A stretch of 23,759 bases of DNA from positions 1 through 23,759 of the IMG/VR virus record IMGVR_UViG_3300034103_002886. One strand, given 5' to 3'. The translations under genes and the position numbers were made by a program. The notes beneath the pieces are model-generated. The model made no database searches. It was not told the origin of the DNA and saw only the letters and a list, made by a program, of their open reading frames with translations. This DNA is from a virus. This document shows, in pieces, positions 15,207-23,759 of the stretch; the stretch's first letter is position 1, and every line of letters begins with the position of its first letter.

Positions 15207-15559
15207 GCGATTTTATATTAGAAATATTAGAACCAACTATTAATTATTTAGACGTAAGCACTAGCTTTATCGAAAATATTAATAATATTGAAATAGAAAG
15301 ATCAGAAAGTTTTAATATAGAGATTGTTAATACAGAAAAGATACTTTGGAGTGACTTACCAGACAATATTCCTATGAGTAAAATTAGTGGTAATTTACAC
15401 TATACTAGAATAGATGGTTTGGGTGATTATATTACCGAATTTCTTAGTGATAATGCAACAGTGCATGTTGATAGTTTACTTTGGGGAGATAATAATGTTG
15501 GACTTAGTGGTTATTTAGATCAATATTCATTTGATTGCGGTTATCCTGCATCTAATTGA
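15203..15559 (+). CDS. Small tail-associated protein upstream of fibres
   Basis: This is a 118-residue acidic protein. The ATG at 15203 is taken because it forms an ATGA overlap with the upstream stop; an upstream in-frame TTG (15194) adds only three residues. The N-terminal 45 residues are Ile/Asn/Glu-rich. The C-terminal part has ILWSDLPDNIPMSKISGNL and DGLGDYITEFLSDN, a LPDNIP...KI short-repeat style common in phage fibre and fibre-connector proteins. The final segment (SLLWGDNNVGLSGYLDQYSFDCGYP) is aromatic and contains one Cys. No enzyme motif is seen. It is probably an adaptor for the following fibre; this is inference from position. Confidence 0.65.
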   Translation: MSDFILEILEPTINYLDVSTSFIENINNIEIERSESFNIEIVNTEKILWSDLPDNIPMSKISGNLHYTRIDGLGDYITEFLSDNATVHVDSLLWGDNNVGLSGYLDQYSFDCGYPASN

Positions 15560-15565
15560 AATTAT

Positions 15566-15590
15566 AGTGTATAATAGTTTTATAATATCA
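15566..15590 (+). promoter_or_regulatory. Candidate phage promoter upstream of first long fibre
   Basis: AGTGTATAAT (15566-15575) lies 7 bases after the preceding stop and 42 bases before the fibre ATG. A second TATAAT is at 15581. This is nearly the same arrangement and sequence as the terminase-portal gap, and similarity continues through an AATATCAAAATTA-like stretch. No -35 box is visible. Confidence 0.45.
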
Positions 15591-15617
15591 AAATTAAAAT
15601 AATATGGAGATATAGTT

Positions 15618-18599
15618 ATGCCAGTTAATACTAAAATTCAAGTAAGAAGAGGTTATTCAACAGGGTATGCTGGACCTGCTATAGGAGGATTGCTTGTTTC
15701 TGGTAATACTTGGGCAAATATCTCTAGTTTATCTCAGGGTGAAATTGGTTTTGAAATTGATACCGGAAGATTTAAAATAGGAGATGGTGTTAATGCGTGG
15801 GGAAGTTTACCATACGCTGGAGGATCTAATATACTTCCTGGATATTCTAATACTAGCGGAGTAGGAAGTGGAATATCAACACAATTTAATTCAACAACTA
15901 ATTCATATACTATTCATAATAGTATAGTTACTAGTGGTAACGGTATATCATTATCTGCCACCCCGATTACTGGGAACGGAACTACTGCACCAACTGGTAG
16001 TGGCTGGAGTTTCGGTTTAAGCAACAGACTACAAACACTAAGTAATTTAAATACTAGCGGAATTATTGTTGGAACAAACTCTAGTGGTGTTGTTACCAGA
16101 TCATTAGCATCTGGCGCAAATATTGACATTACAAATGCAGATGGTATTAGTGATAATCCAAGAATATCACTACCAGCAAGTCTTACAGGATTAACCTCAA
16201 TAGTTAGTAGCAGTATTTCTGGTACTGATCTTCGTGTGGGTAATCTTTATGTTGGTCAAAATATAGATATTTCGTTAGCAGCTGCTATACTTGCTCATGG
16301 TCCTCTTGTTTTTCAAGCTAATCCATTTATTGTTGATGGAAATGGTATTTTTACTAGCGGTTTATCTGTTGGACCAAGTGGAGCTCCAACAGGAGTTAGT
16401 TTACAAGGACATAAACATGGTTGGTCAGATATTACAGATTTAACTGGTTTTTGTAATAGTGTTGGCGATTGTGTTAGCACAGAATTTGTTGCTAGTACTG
16501 GATTACAGCTATCATATAATTCCACAGGCAATGGAACATTAAGCTTAGCTTTGAGTGGACAAGCTTTAGCTTTACATAATCTAAATACTAATGGTTTTAT
16601 AGCACGATCAGGAACAGATACTGTTGTGGCCAGAACCATTGGAGCTAGTGGTAATAATATACTAATAGCAAATGGAGATGGAGTTGGAGGTAATCCGTCT
16701 ATTGGATTAAATCCAAATGTGACTATTTCAGGCTTAACAACAACAGGAGATGTTACTGTTGGAGGAAATCTGATTGTTCAAGGAGATACAATAACTGCTA
16801 ATGTTTCAACTATGCAAGTTGAAGATCCTGTTATTACTCTTGGTGGAACAGGAACTATTGTTAATGACGGTCTAGATAGAGGTATTCAGTTTAGATACTG
16901 GAACGGAGCAGCAGCCACAGGCTTTATGGGCTGGGATGCTCAAAATAGTGAATTTTCTTTCCTTAGTTCAACCACAGGAACCATTGCTGGTAATGATTAT
17001 GGTGCTGGAACTCTTGGTCGCATCAAGGTAGGATCATTAGTTAGTAATGGCAATATTAGTGGAAGTAATATATTTGTTACTGGTGCTACAGCTAGCACCA
17101 TAGCAATATTTGATGGAAATAAACAAATTGTATCTACAGGATCTCCAACACTAACAGAACTAAGCTATTTAAGCAATGTTACTGGTAATATTCAAACTCA
17201 AATAAGTGGAAGAATGCCAATTGGAGTTACTATATTTCCAGGTAGCGGTTTAGATGGAAATAGTAATCTTTCTTTAAGTGGTAGTCCCACATTAAATATC
17301 GGAGCAGGATATGGTATCAGTGTTGGACAAGATACTGTTGCTGTTGATACTAATGTTGTTGTTATGGTTACTGGTACGCAAACTATTAGTGGTATTAAAA
17401 CCTTTAATAATGGATCAACAACTAATGTTGGTATTAATACTTCATCTAATGGTACTGGTACTCTCACATTCCAAGAAGGATCTAATACTGCAACTATCTC
17501 TTGGCAAGGTGTTGGAGATAATCTAGTTTTTGATAGTAGTGTTGCTGGGGGCACATTTGATTTTAAGAAAACAATAAGATATCAGGCCCCATCAAGCGGC
17601 GCATCTGCAACAAGTATTCCTGTATTTACTGGAACCAATCCAACGCTTAGTGTTCAGAGTTTAGCATCTAGAAGTATTAGTGATTTCAAATCAGACTTAA
17701 GTTTGAATAACGTATCAAATAATAGTCAGATGATAGCATATGCTGGTAGAACATCTGGTTATATTCCAACATGGAGCGGAACAACCGGAACAACTCTAAA
17801 TGATGGTTATGCTGTTTCTACTGGAACAGTTGCAAGTTCCATAGTACTTAGAGATGCTCAAAGTAATTTTTCGGCAAATAATATTTACGCAACAGGATTT
17901 ATTGGTAATGGTAGTCTTATAACATCACTAAATGCCGATAATATTAGTACTGGTACTATTGCTAGTGGAAGACTAAGTGGTAATTATACTATAAATATAA
18001 TTGGAAGTGCTAGTAGTGTTACTAATGCTTTAACATTTAGTAGCACTGGTAATGGAGCCGCAACAGGTCTTACTTTTAATGGTTCAGTAGCAAGAACAAT
18101 ATCTTACAATAGTATTGGAGCTCCATCTACTACTGGTGATGGTGCTACTGGAAATACTTGGAATATTGGTATATTAGGTAATGCTGCCACAGTAACTAAT
18201 GGAGTTTATATTACAGGAGCTCAAACCATAAGCGGAGTTAAAACTTTTGAGAATGCTCCAGTATTTAATAGTGGAATATCTCTCAAAAATACCGCCGCTT
18301 CTTCTGTTAGTGGTTTTGCTGTTTTTGCCAACGATTCAACAGGAGGCACGGCCAGAACACTAGATTATAGATCATTAAGTGGTGTTAGAACTGATTTGGG
18401 AGCTTCAACAAATACTGCTAGTACATTAGTACTAAGAGATTCTAGTGGTAATTTCTCTGCTGGTAATATTACAATAACAGGTATTAGTGGAGTAACAACA
18501 GTTGCTGGAATTAATAATGTATTCACTAGTACATCAATTAGTGGTGTAAATAATTCGACATATTTACTTAACTTTATTATTGATGGTGGAACTCCGTGA
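15618..18599 (+). CDS. Long tail fibre protein with MtdN-type N-terminus (993 aa)
   Basis: Residues 1-69 (MPVNTKIQVRRGYST... GEIGFEIDTGRFKIGDGVNAW) match the N-terminal domain first described in the Bordetella phage major tropism determinant, which attaches receptor-binding proteins to the tail. The body is a chain of Gly/Ser/Thr/Asn-rich beta repeats. Examples are GHKHGWSDITDL (264-275), MQVEDPVITLGGTG (~401-414), QTISGIKTF at ~588 and QTISGVKTF at ~869, and two LRDxxSNFSAxNI-type units late in the protein. No autocleaving chaperone domain is seen at the C-terminus, which ends STYLLNFIIDGGTP. Ribosome site GGAG at 15605-15608. Such fibres trimerise and reach to the host surface. The receptor is unknown. 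Confidence 0.9.
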   Translation: MPVNTKIQVRRGYSTGYAGPAIGGLLVSGNTWANISSLSQGEIGFEIDTGRFKIGDGVNAWGSLPYAGGSNILPGYSNTSGVGSGISTQFNSTTNSYTIHNSIVTSGNGISLSATPITGNGTTAPTGSGWSFGLSNRLQTLSNLNTSGIIVGTNSSGVVTRSLASGANIDITNADGISDNPRISLPASLTGLTSIVSSSISGTDLRVGNLYVGQNIDISLAAAILAHGPLVFQANPFIVDGNGIFTSGLSVGPSGAPTGVSLQGHKHGWSDITDLTGFCNSVGDCVSTEFVASTGLQLSYNSTGNGTLSLALSGQALALHNLNTNGFIARSGTDTVVARTIGASGNNILIANGDGVGGNPSIGLNPNVTISGLTTTGDVTVGGNLIVQGDTITANVSTMQVEDPVITLGGTGTIVNDGLDRGIQFRYWNGAAATGFMGWDAQNSEFSFLSSTTGTIAGNDYGAGTLGRIKVGSLVSNGNISGSNIFVTGATASTIAIFDGNKQIVSTGSPTLTELSYLSNVTGNIQTQISGRMPIGVTIFPGSGLDGNSNLSLSGSPTLNIGAGYGISVGQDTVAVDTNVVVMVTGTQTISGIKTFNNGSTTNVGINTSSNGTGTLTFQEGSNTATISWQGVGDNLVFDSSVAGGTFDFKKTIRYQAPSSGASATSIPVFTGTNPTLSVQSLASRSISDFKSDLSLNNVSNNSQMIAYAGRTSGYIPTWSGTTGTTLNDGYAVSTGTVASSIVLRDAQSNFSANNIYATGFIGNGSLITSLNADNISTGTIASGRLSGNYTINIIGSASSVTNALTFSSTGNGAATGLTFNGSVARTISYNSIGAPSTTGDGATGNTWNIGILGNAATVTNGVYITGAQTISGVKTFENAPVFNSGISLKNTAASSVSGFAVFANDSTGGTARTLDYRSLSGVRTDLGASTNTASTLVLRDSSGNFSAGNITITGISGVTTVAGINNVFTSTSISGVNNSTYLLNFIIDGGTP

Positions 18600-18673
18600 T
18601 CTGGACAAATCTAATATAGTTAATATTATACAATATGAATTGATATTAGGATATTCAACAATATGGTCAAAAT

Positions 18674-21600
18674 ATGCCAAGACAAAATAATATACAGTTT
18701 AGAAAAGGATCAAGTTCACAATGGATTTCACAAAACCCAACTTTAGCTAGTGGTGAACCAGGATATGATCTTAGCAATAAGATATTAAAGGTTGGAGATG
18801 GAACTTCAACATGGACTCAATTAAGTGGGATTAATCAGAATATAGTTGCTGGATATGATATATCAGTAACTAATACTAGTGGAATTTATACAATAGCTTC
18901 TACTAATCTGGTTCATACTGATAGTCAACAGCCTCAAGGATTTGTTAATAGAACTGATAGCAGAATTAGTGTTAGCGGAAATGTATTTAGAATAGAACCC
19001 ACAGGAAGTTCATATAGTTATTACAATAAAGGTATCAAGGTTGTTAAAACTAGTGGTGATAGTTTAACTATACCTAATCTTACTCAAATTAATTATATTC
19101 ATTTTGATACTATTAATAATCAAATATCAAATAAAACTACAAGTTTTGATTTTAGTAGTGATATTCCTATCGCATATGTAGCTTGGAATAGCGGAGTAGG
19201 CCCTAGTGGACAAATGACTTTTTTTGCTGAAGAACGTCATGGTATTGTGATGGACACCAGCACCCATAAATGGATTCATAATACTTTTGGCGCACAATAT
19301 GTTGATGGCTTGAGTATTAGTAATTACTCTACTAGTGGAAATGGAAGTAGTAATAGTCATGCAACCATATCAATTGGTAATGGTACTCTTTATCAAGAAG
19401 ATATTGAGATAAATATTACTGATAGTTCTAGCTCTGATCCTTTCTGTCAAGAGTTGAGTCCAATTGCTCAAATTCCCGTTTATTATCATGAAGGAAGCAC
19501 TGGTCAGTGGGTTAAGAATACCGCCACAAACTATCCTGTTAAATATGATGTTAATGGGCCACAATATAACTTATTAACTGGTGGAACTTGGACAATTCCT
19601 TACGTTAGCACCGGTGGACACACAAGATACTTTGCAGTATGGATTCTTGCAACTAATCAGATTGATGATCCTATAATTAGTATTATGGGTCAAAGAGTAG
19701 ATAGCAATCAAGGATCGGCTGAGAGTAATAACTCTTGGAGCGATGTTAATCTTACTAATCTTCCATTAAGTGAAGTTAAACCTCTTTATCGACTAATATT
19801 TGCTGGTGATAGCGATTATACAAATGTTCCTAAATGTACTTTACTTAGTATTCTTGATATACGAGTATCCGTAATTAGTACTATTGCTGGAGTTACTCAG
19901 AATGATCATGGAAATTTATTCGGACTAGGTGATGACGATCACTCTCAATACTTACATATAGATAATAATCGAACAGTTAATGCTATTCATAATTTCGTTA
20001 ATGGTATTAATCTTACTAATAATCAAGGAACACTTAATGTAATAAATGATAGTGGAGGGCTAAGTATAAATTTTGGAGGTAGTGAGACTTATAATTTTGG
20101 ACCAAGTATTGCAGCATTTGATAATTCTATTTCAGCATTTGGTGGTAATTTCGTTAATAATTTAACTGTTAATGGTACTGGGGTAAGCATTAGCGGTCAT
20201 ACTCACACTAGTTCTAATATTACAGATTTCAATAGCAGCGTAAGCGGATTACTACCTGTAGGGACTGCTAATTATTTAAGCAAGTTTGGAACTGGTGGTA
20301 GTGGACTAAGTAATAGTCTAATTTTTGATAATGGTACTAATGTTGGTATTGGAACAGTTACTCCACAAAGCAAAGTTCATATAACTGATACAAATGATTT
20401 AAATACAACAATAGAATATACTAATACTACTGCTGGATTTGCTAGTGGTGTTAGGCCATTAAAACTATTATTAACAGGATCTAATGGAGTTGGAGTTGGT
20501 GCTGGTGTTGGCATTGATTTTGTTACAAAAAGTTCCAGTACAGAATATACTGGGGCAAGGATAGTTAGTAATAGAACAGACACTAGCAATAATCATGCTC
20601 TAACATTTTGGGCTGGTGGTGGAACAACCTCATTGTCTGAGTACATGAGAATATCTTCTAACGGAAATGTTGGAATAGGCATAAGCTCTCCTTCACATAA
20701 GCTACATGTTAGTGGAGTAATAAGATCTACTTCATATATTACTTCAGATACTGAATTTAGACTGAATAATTTGGCATTCGCTAGAGTTGCAACAATGGAT
20801 GGTGGTGGTGGTTTTGCTGGAGGATACAATGTTTATTTGAGCGGGTCAATGCCAAAACATAATAGCGTTGGAGCACTCTCTAGTTATTATTATTCTTCAG
20901 ACGGAACAATAAGATTTTATACTAATTCATCTCAATCTGCTGATACTGACGCTTCTGAAAGATTAAGAATAACTAGTGCTGGAAATGTTGGTATAAGAAC
21001 AACTTCTCCCGAAAGTTCTCTTACCATTAATACCACTATTGGATCAAGCTCTAATATTAATTCTACCGCAGGATATGCATTTGGTATCCATCATTCTGGT
21101 ATGAGAATTACTAGTCCAGAAGATACTAGTACTAATCCCAATTATCCATTAATAAACTTATTAGTCAGTAGGCCAGGAGGACATCAGGGAGGCACTGCTA
21201 GTATAGATTTTGATAGTAGAGATAGAGGTAATGCTACAAATAGAGGCATTATGGCTCGTATACTTGGTGGAAATGCACCAAATACTGCGGCAAATACTTC
21301 TGGTGGAGGTTATTTATCTTTGGAGGTTGCTCCTACTGGTTCAACCACCCCAATATCAAGAATTGCTATAATTAATAATGGAAATGTTGGAATAGGAACA
21401 GCTACTCCATCATACGCATTAAATGTTAATCCAGCATCAAATTCTAATAATGGTATACAGATACTTAATAATTCTGCTGGAACATCAGCAAGGTCATTAT
21501 TATCTTTATATAATGGAAGCTATGGTGCAGAAATTAGTTTGGGTGGCACTGGATTTACTAGTGATGGATTTTATAGACAAAATAGATTACTAATTAGTGC

Positions 21601-22306
21601 CCCATTTATAACAGACTATGTTACTGGTCAACACTACTTTCATATTGGCGGAGGAGGTACCTATCAAGCAGTTTCTGGATCAACACAAGTTGGTGTTTGG
21701 GACATTAATGCTTTGACCTTACAAAACGAGCTACGACCAACAGCTGGTATAGCTGGAGGCACATTAGTAGGATCTTCTTTAACTCTTAAATCAACCACTA
21801 ATGTTGGTACGACAGATCATATTAAATTAGTAGTTGGAAATAATGGTGCTACAGAAGCGGTTAGAGTTATTAATAATGGTAATGTTGGCATAGGCACAAC
21901 AACTCCAACATATAAGCTTCAAGTTAACGGTAGTTTTGCTGCTAGTACCAAGAGTTTCCGAATTGATCATCCTTCTAAAAAAGATCATTCTTTAGAATAT
22001 GGTTCACTAGAAAGTCCGTATCACGGAGTAAGATTAACAGGACGAGGAACGGTGATTAAAGGCGTTGGCACAGTATCTCTACCATCTTATTTAAAAGATC
22101 TTATCCACGATGACGATACTTTAAATATTCAAATTACTAATATTAAACATGGTAAAACTATTTATATTGATAAGATTGATTTACAGAATGACCGATTTAT
22201 TGTAAAGGTTGATCGAGCCAAAAGTTTAGGAGAACTACAATTCTGCTGGACATTAACTGGAGTACGCAAGGATGTTGATCATCTAGTTGTTGAAAAGGAG
22301 AATTAA
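18674..22306 (+). CDS. Very long tail fibre with NVGIG repeats and conserved C-terminal domain (1210 aa)
   Basis: This fibre again begins with an MtdN-like domain (1-50: MPRQNNIQFRKG... ASGEPGYDLSNKILKVGDG), so it probably shares the docking site used by the 993-residue fibre. NDHGNLFGLGDDDHSQYL (410-427) is a common fibre repeat. Five NVGIG(T)xTPxxxLxV units start at residues 556, 665, 771, 904 and 1070, and separate beta-structured modules including YMRISSNG and SERLRITSAG ends. Residues 1093-1210 form a distinct domain (KSFRIDHP, LEYGSLESPYHGV, then alternating strands to VDHLVVEKEN), found at the ends of long adhesins and a likely tip or folding domain. The upstream ribosome site is weak. 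It ends in a TAATG overlap with the lectin-like gene. Confidence 0.9.
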   Translation: MPRQNNIQFRKGSSSQWISQNPTLASGEPGYDLSNKILKVGDGTSTWTQLSGINQNIVAGYDISVTNTSGIYTIASTNLVHTDSQQPQGFVNRTDSRISVSGNVFRIEPTGSSYSYYNKGIKVVKTSGDSLTIPNLTQINYIHFDTINNQISNKTTSFDFSSDIPIAYVAWNSGVGPSGQMTFFAEERHGIVMDTSTHKWIHNTFGAQYVDGLSISNYSTSGNGSSNSHATISIGNGTLYQEDIEINITDSSSSDPFCQELSPIAQIPVYYHEGSTGQWVKNTATNYPVKYDVNGPQYNLLTGGTWTIPYVSTGGHTRYFAVWILATNQIDDPIISIMGQRVDSNQGSAESNNSWSDVNLTNLPLSEVKPLYRLIFAGDSDYTNVPKCTLLSILDIRVSVISTIAGVTQNDHGNLFGLGDDDHSQYLHIDNNRTVNAIHNFVNGINLTNNQGTLNVINDSGGLSINFGGSETYNFGPSIAAFDNSISAFGGNFVNNLTVNGTGVSISGHTHTSSNITDFNSSVSGLLPVGTANYLSKFGTGGSGLSNSLIFDNGTNVGIGTVTPQSKVHITDTNDLNTTIEYTNTTAGFASGVRPLKLLLTGSNGVGVGAGVGIDFVTKSSSTEYTGARIVSNRTDTSNNHALTFWAGGGTTSLSEYMRISSNGNVGIGISSPSHKLHVSGVIRSTSYITSDTEFRLNNLAFARVATMDGGGGFAGGYNVYLSGSMPKHNSVGALSSYYYSSDGTIRFYTNSSQSADTDASERLRITSAGNVGIRTTSPESSLTINTTIGSSSNINSTAGYAFGIHHSGMRITSPEDTSTNPNYPLINLLVSRPGGHQGGTASIDFDSRDRGNATNRGIMARILGGNAPNTAANTSGGGYLSLEVAPTGSTTPISRIAIINNGNVGIGTATPSYALNVNPASNSNNGIQILNNSAGTSARSLLSLYNGSYGAEISLGGTGFTSDGFYRQNRLLISAPFITDYVTGQHYFHIGGGGTYQAVSGSTQVGVWDINALTLQNELRPTAGIAGGTLVGSSLTLKSTTNVGTTDHIKLVVGNNGATEAVRVINNGNVGIGTTTPTYKLQVNGSFAASTKSFRIDHPSKKDHSLEYGSLESPYHGVRLTGRGTVIKGVGTVSLPSYLKDLIHDDDTLNIQITNIKHGKTIYIDKIDLQNDRFIVKVDRAKSLGELQFCWTLTGVRKDVDHLVVEKEN

Positions 22307-23016
22307 TGAGTATAGATTATTCTCCTAAAATAGTTACTGATGGATTAGTATTTTGCATGGATTTTGCAAATATTAAATGTTATCCTGGTAGTGGAAGTTC
22401 TTGCTATGATATAAGTACTAGTAATATAATAGGAGAACTTGGAACAGCCGGTCTTTTTCAGCCGGTTCTTAATAGTTCTGTTAGTAATAAATATTTTAGT
22501 TTTAATGGAACTACAAATAACAGACTTATAAGAGTACCAAATAGCACACTACTCGATACTCAAACACCATCAGTTGAAGTTTGGATAAGAACAAATGCAA
22601 CAACACAAAGCGGTTTTTGGTTTGAAAAAGGAACTGTTAATAGTCAATATAGTTTATTTCAAGAATCAAATACTATATATTGGAGACAAAATTTTGGTAC
22701 ATTTAATGAATTAATTACAACAACTACTGCTGCCGCTGGAATCAATACATCTAGTTGGTTTCAAGTTGTTGGTACTTTCATAACAGGAAGTAGAAAATTA
22801 TATGTTAATGGAATATTAAAAAATAGTGACTCTCAAACAGGAACTATTGCTACAAACAATGGAGGTATGAGTATAGGAGTTTATGGAGGATATGCTGGTA
22901 GCAGAGGATATTATTATAATGGAGATATTGCTATAGTAAGAGTATATAATAAAGTTCTTTCAGCTAGTGAAGTATTAAATAATTATAACGCTCTTAAAAA
23001 TAGGTTTGGATTATGA
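22306..23016 (+). CDS. LamG/concanavalin-like lectin domain protein
   Basis: This is a 236-residue protein made almost entirely of one LamG-like jelly-roll: KIVTDGLVFCMDF, FSFNGTTNNRLIRVP, SVEVWIRTN, WFQVVGTFITGSRKLYVNGIL, and the closing GDIAIVRVYNKVLSASEVLNNYNALKNRFG. These correspond to the strand order of the phage/bacterial LamG_3 type, which binds glycans or peptides. Its start overlaps the fibre stop by one base, and GGAG lies in the fibre's last codons, so it is coupled to the 1210-residue fibre. It is probably a tip adhesin or fibre cap on the virion; no catalytic glutamates of glucanases are evident. Confidence 0.88.
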   Translation: MSIDYSPKIVTDGLVFCMDFANIKCYPGSGSSCYDISTSNIIGELGTAGLFQPVLNSSVSNKYFSFNGTTNNRLIRVPNSTLLDTQTPSVEVWIRTNATTQSGFWFEKGTVNSQYSLFQESNTIYWRQNFGTFNELITTTTAAAGINTSSWFQVVGTFITGSRKLYVNGILKNSDSQTGTIATNNGGMSIGVYGGYAGSRGYYYNGDIAIVRVYNKVLSASEVLNNYNALKNRFGL

Positions 23017-23759
23017 CCAGAATACACGGACCAAAAATAGTAACAGATGGACTAATATTATATTTAGATTCTACAACAGAGAAAAGTTATCCTGGCACAA
23101 TTTCTTACGGGCCAGAACTAGTAACTGAGGCCAGTGTGTTAACACCTGGAGACGGTCAAGTTAAAACAATTAGCAGTATCGGGGGAAATTATATTAATTT
23201 TTCTAATATAGCTCCGGCTGTTGCTGGAAAAAGATATAAAATGGTTTGGACTATTAGCGCAAGAAGACTTACAACGAGTGCTAGTTTTGGACCAAGTACA
23301 ACTCCTAGTCTTAGTGGTGGAATGAGTCTACCCGTTGGAACATATTCAAGAACATTTACTTGTAATACTACTGGTAATTTTAGCATATCTTCTGATAATG
23401 TTGGAGCAGATTTTGATATTGATTATTTAAGTATTAAAGAAGTATTAACCCCAAATTCTAATTTATGGTATGATCTTAGTGGTAATAATAGACATTTTAA
23501 TGTGGGAGCTGGAGTATCCTCAGACAATAAAGCATTATTATATACTGGGGCTAATAGCAATGCTTATGAAAATGTTGTGAATAGTGTTCCTTTTACTGAC
23601 TTAATGACTATTGATATGTGGTATAAAGCTAGTAGTTATTACGGAGTTAATAGTAGTTGTGGAGCAGCAGCTGGATATAGTTTATTTAGTAAGCAAGGAG
23701 GCTTTAACGGACCAAACGGACCACTTTACACAGGACTCAGAACACAGTTCGATACCGTC
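23013..23759 (+). CDS. LamG-type adhesin with inserted beta domain (3' end outside window)
   Basis: 249 codons are visible, open to the window edge; the ATG overlaps the previous stop (ATGA at 23013-23016). The start GPKIVTDGLILYLDSTTEKSYPG closely follows the upstream LamG gene. After SYPG comes about 105 residues absent from the paralogue: ELVTEASVLTPGDGQ to FDIDYLSIKEV, a beta-rich block resembling carbohydrate-binding modules. The LamG fold then resumes with NSNLWYDLSGNNRHFNV and MTIDMWYKASSYYG. The expected final strands (VNG, D/W..I..VRVYN) lie beyond the window. It is probably a receptor-binding protein made together with its neighbour. LamG assignment is good; the nature of the insert is inferred. 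Confidence 0.85.
   Translation, partial: MTRIHGPKIVTDGLILYLDSTTEKSYPGTISYGPELVTEASVLTPGDGQVKTISSIGGNYINFSNIAPAVAGKRYKMVWTISARRLTTSASFGPSTTPSLSGGMSLPVGTYSRTFTCNTTGNFSISSDNVGADFDIDYLSIKEVLTPNSNLWYDLSGNNRHFNVGAGVSSDNKALLYTGANSNAYENVVNSVPFTDLMTIDMWYKASSYYGVNSSCGAAAGYSLFSKQGGFNGPNGPLYTGLRTQFDTV

Noticed and set aside
15618-23759. Diversity-generating retroelement acting on the MtdN-type fibres
   Set aside because: No reverse transcriptase, template repeat or adenine-biased variable repeat could be found in the window; the MtdN domain alone is common without one.
1-23759. tRNA genes, integrase or attachment sites
   Set aside because: No cloverleaf-like segments in the short gaps and no tyrosine or serine recombinase motifs in any convincing frame.

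Overview
The window is a stretch of an AT-rich tailed double-stranded DNA phage (Caudoviricetes). It carries a recognisable virion-assembly series: large terminase, portal, maturation protease/scaffold, capsid decoration protein, major capsid protein, short tail-associated proteins, two very long fibres and lectin-like adhesins. Almost everything is on the + strand, genes overlap by a few bases (ATGA or TAATG junctions), and no ribosomal, tRNA or host metabolic operon is present. The fibre style (MtdN-type N-termini, GHxHxWxDIT and NVGIG repeats) is typical of uncultured aquatic phages. The host cannot be named from the sequence. Strong Shine-Dalgarno sites (AAGGAG, AAGGGAG) show that it uses ordinary SD-led initiation. 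No integrase or CRISPR is visible.

Layout. Positions 1-2820 hold the tail end of a protein with Thr/Pro octapeptide repeats, coupled to an 845-residue subtilisin-like protease. That protease has an intact catalytic tetrad and a large beta-repeat insert of phage-structural type. Positions 2843-3444 are a short minus-strand cassette with its own promoter, ribosome site and directional terminator. It encodes a small DNA-binding protein (SANT-like helices plus an AT-hook) and an exported tyrosine-rich protein. A divergent promoter with a perfect 8+8 palindrome over both -10 regions (3484-3508) separates it from the rightward operon.

Positions 3532-9390 are one tightly packed rightward operon: a 51-residue protein, a phage sigma factor with a four-cysteine cluster, an HTH/coiled-coil protein (possible small terminase), GDP-mannose 4,6-dehydratase, an HNH nuclease, an ERCC4-type nuclease, an unknown Cys-motif protein, and the large terminase. 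Positions 9447-14684 are the head module (portal, protease-scaffold, decoration, major capsid), closed by a strong intrinsic terminator at 14710-14741. Positions 14787-23759 are the tail-tip/fibre module: two small structural proteins, fibres of 993 and 1210 residues, then two LamG-type adhesins, the second cut by the window end.

How it works together. The sigma factor is a plausible late-gene switch. The intergenic gaps before the portal gene and the first fibre share AGTGTATAAT directly after the preceding stop codon, a candidate promoter class for it. The terminase, with one or both small nucleases, would package DNA through the portal into heads built on the protease-scaffold. The fibres and LamG proteins would bind host glycans. 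The dehydratase suggests that the phage also alters nucleotide-sugar supply. The minus-strand cassette looks like a moron, a self-contained insert that may alter the infected cell, for example by superinfection exclusion, but no function for it is proven here.
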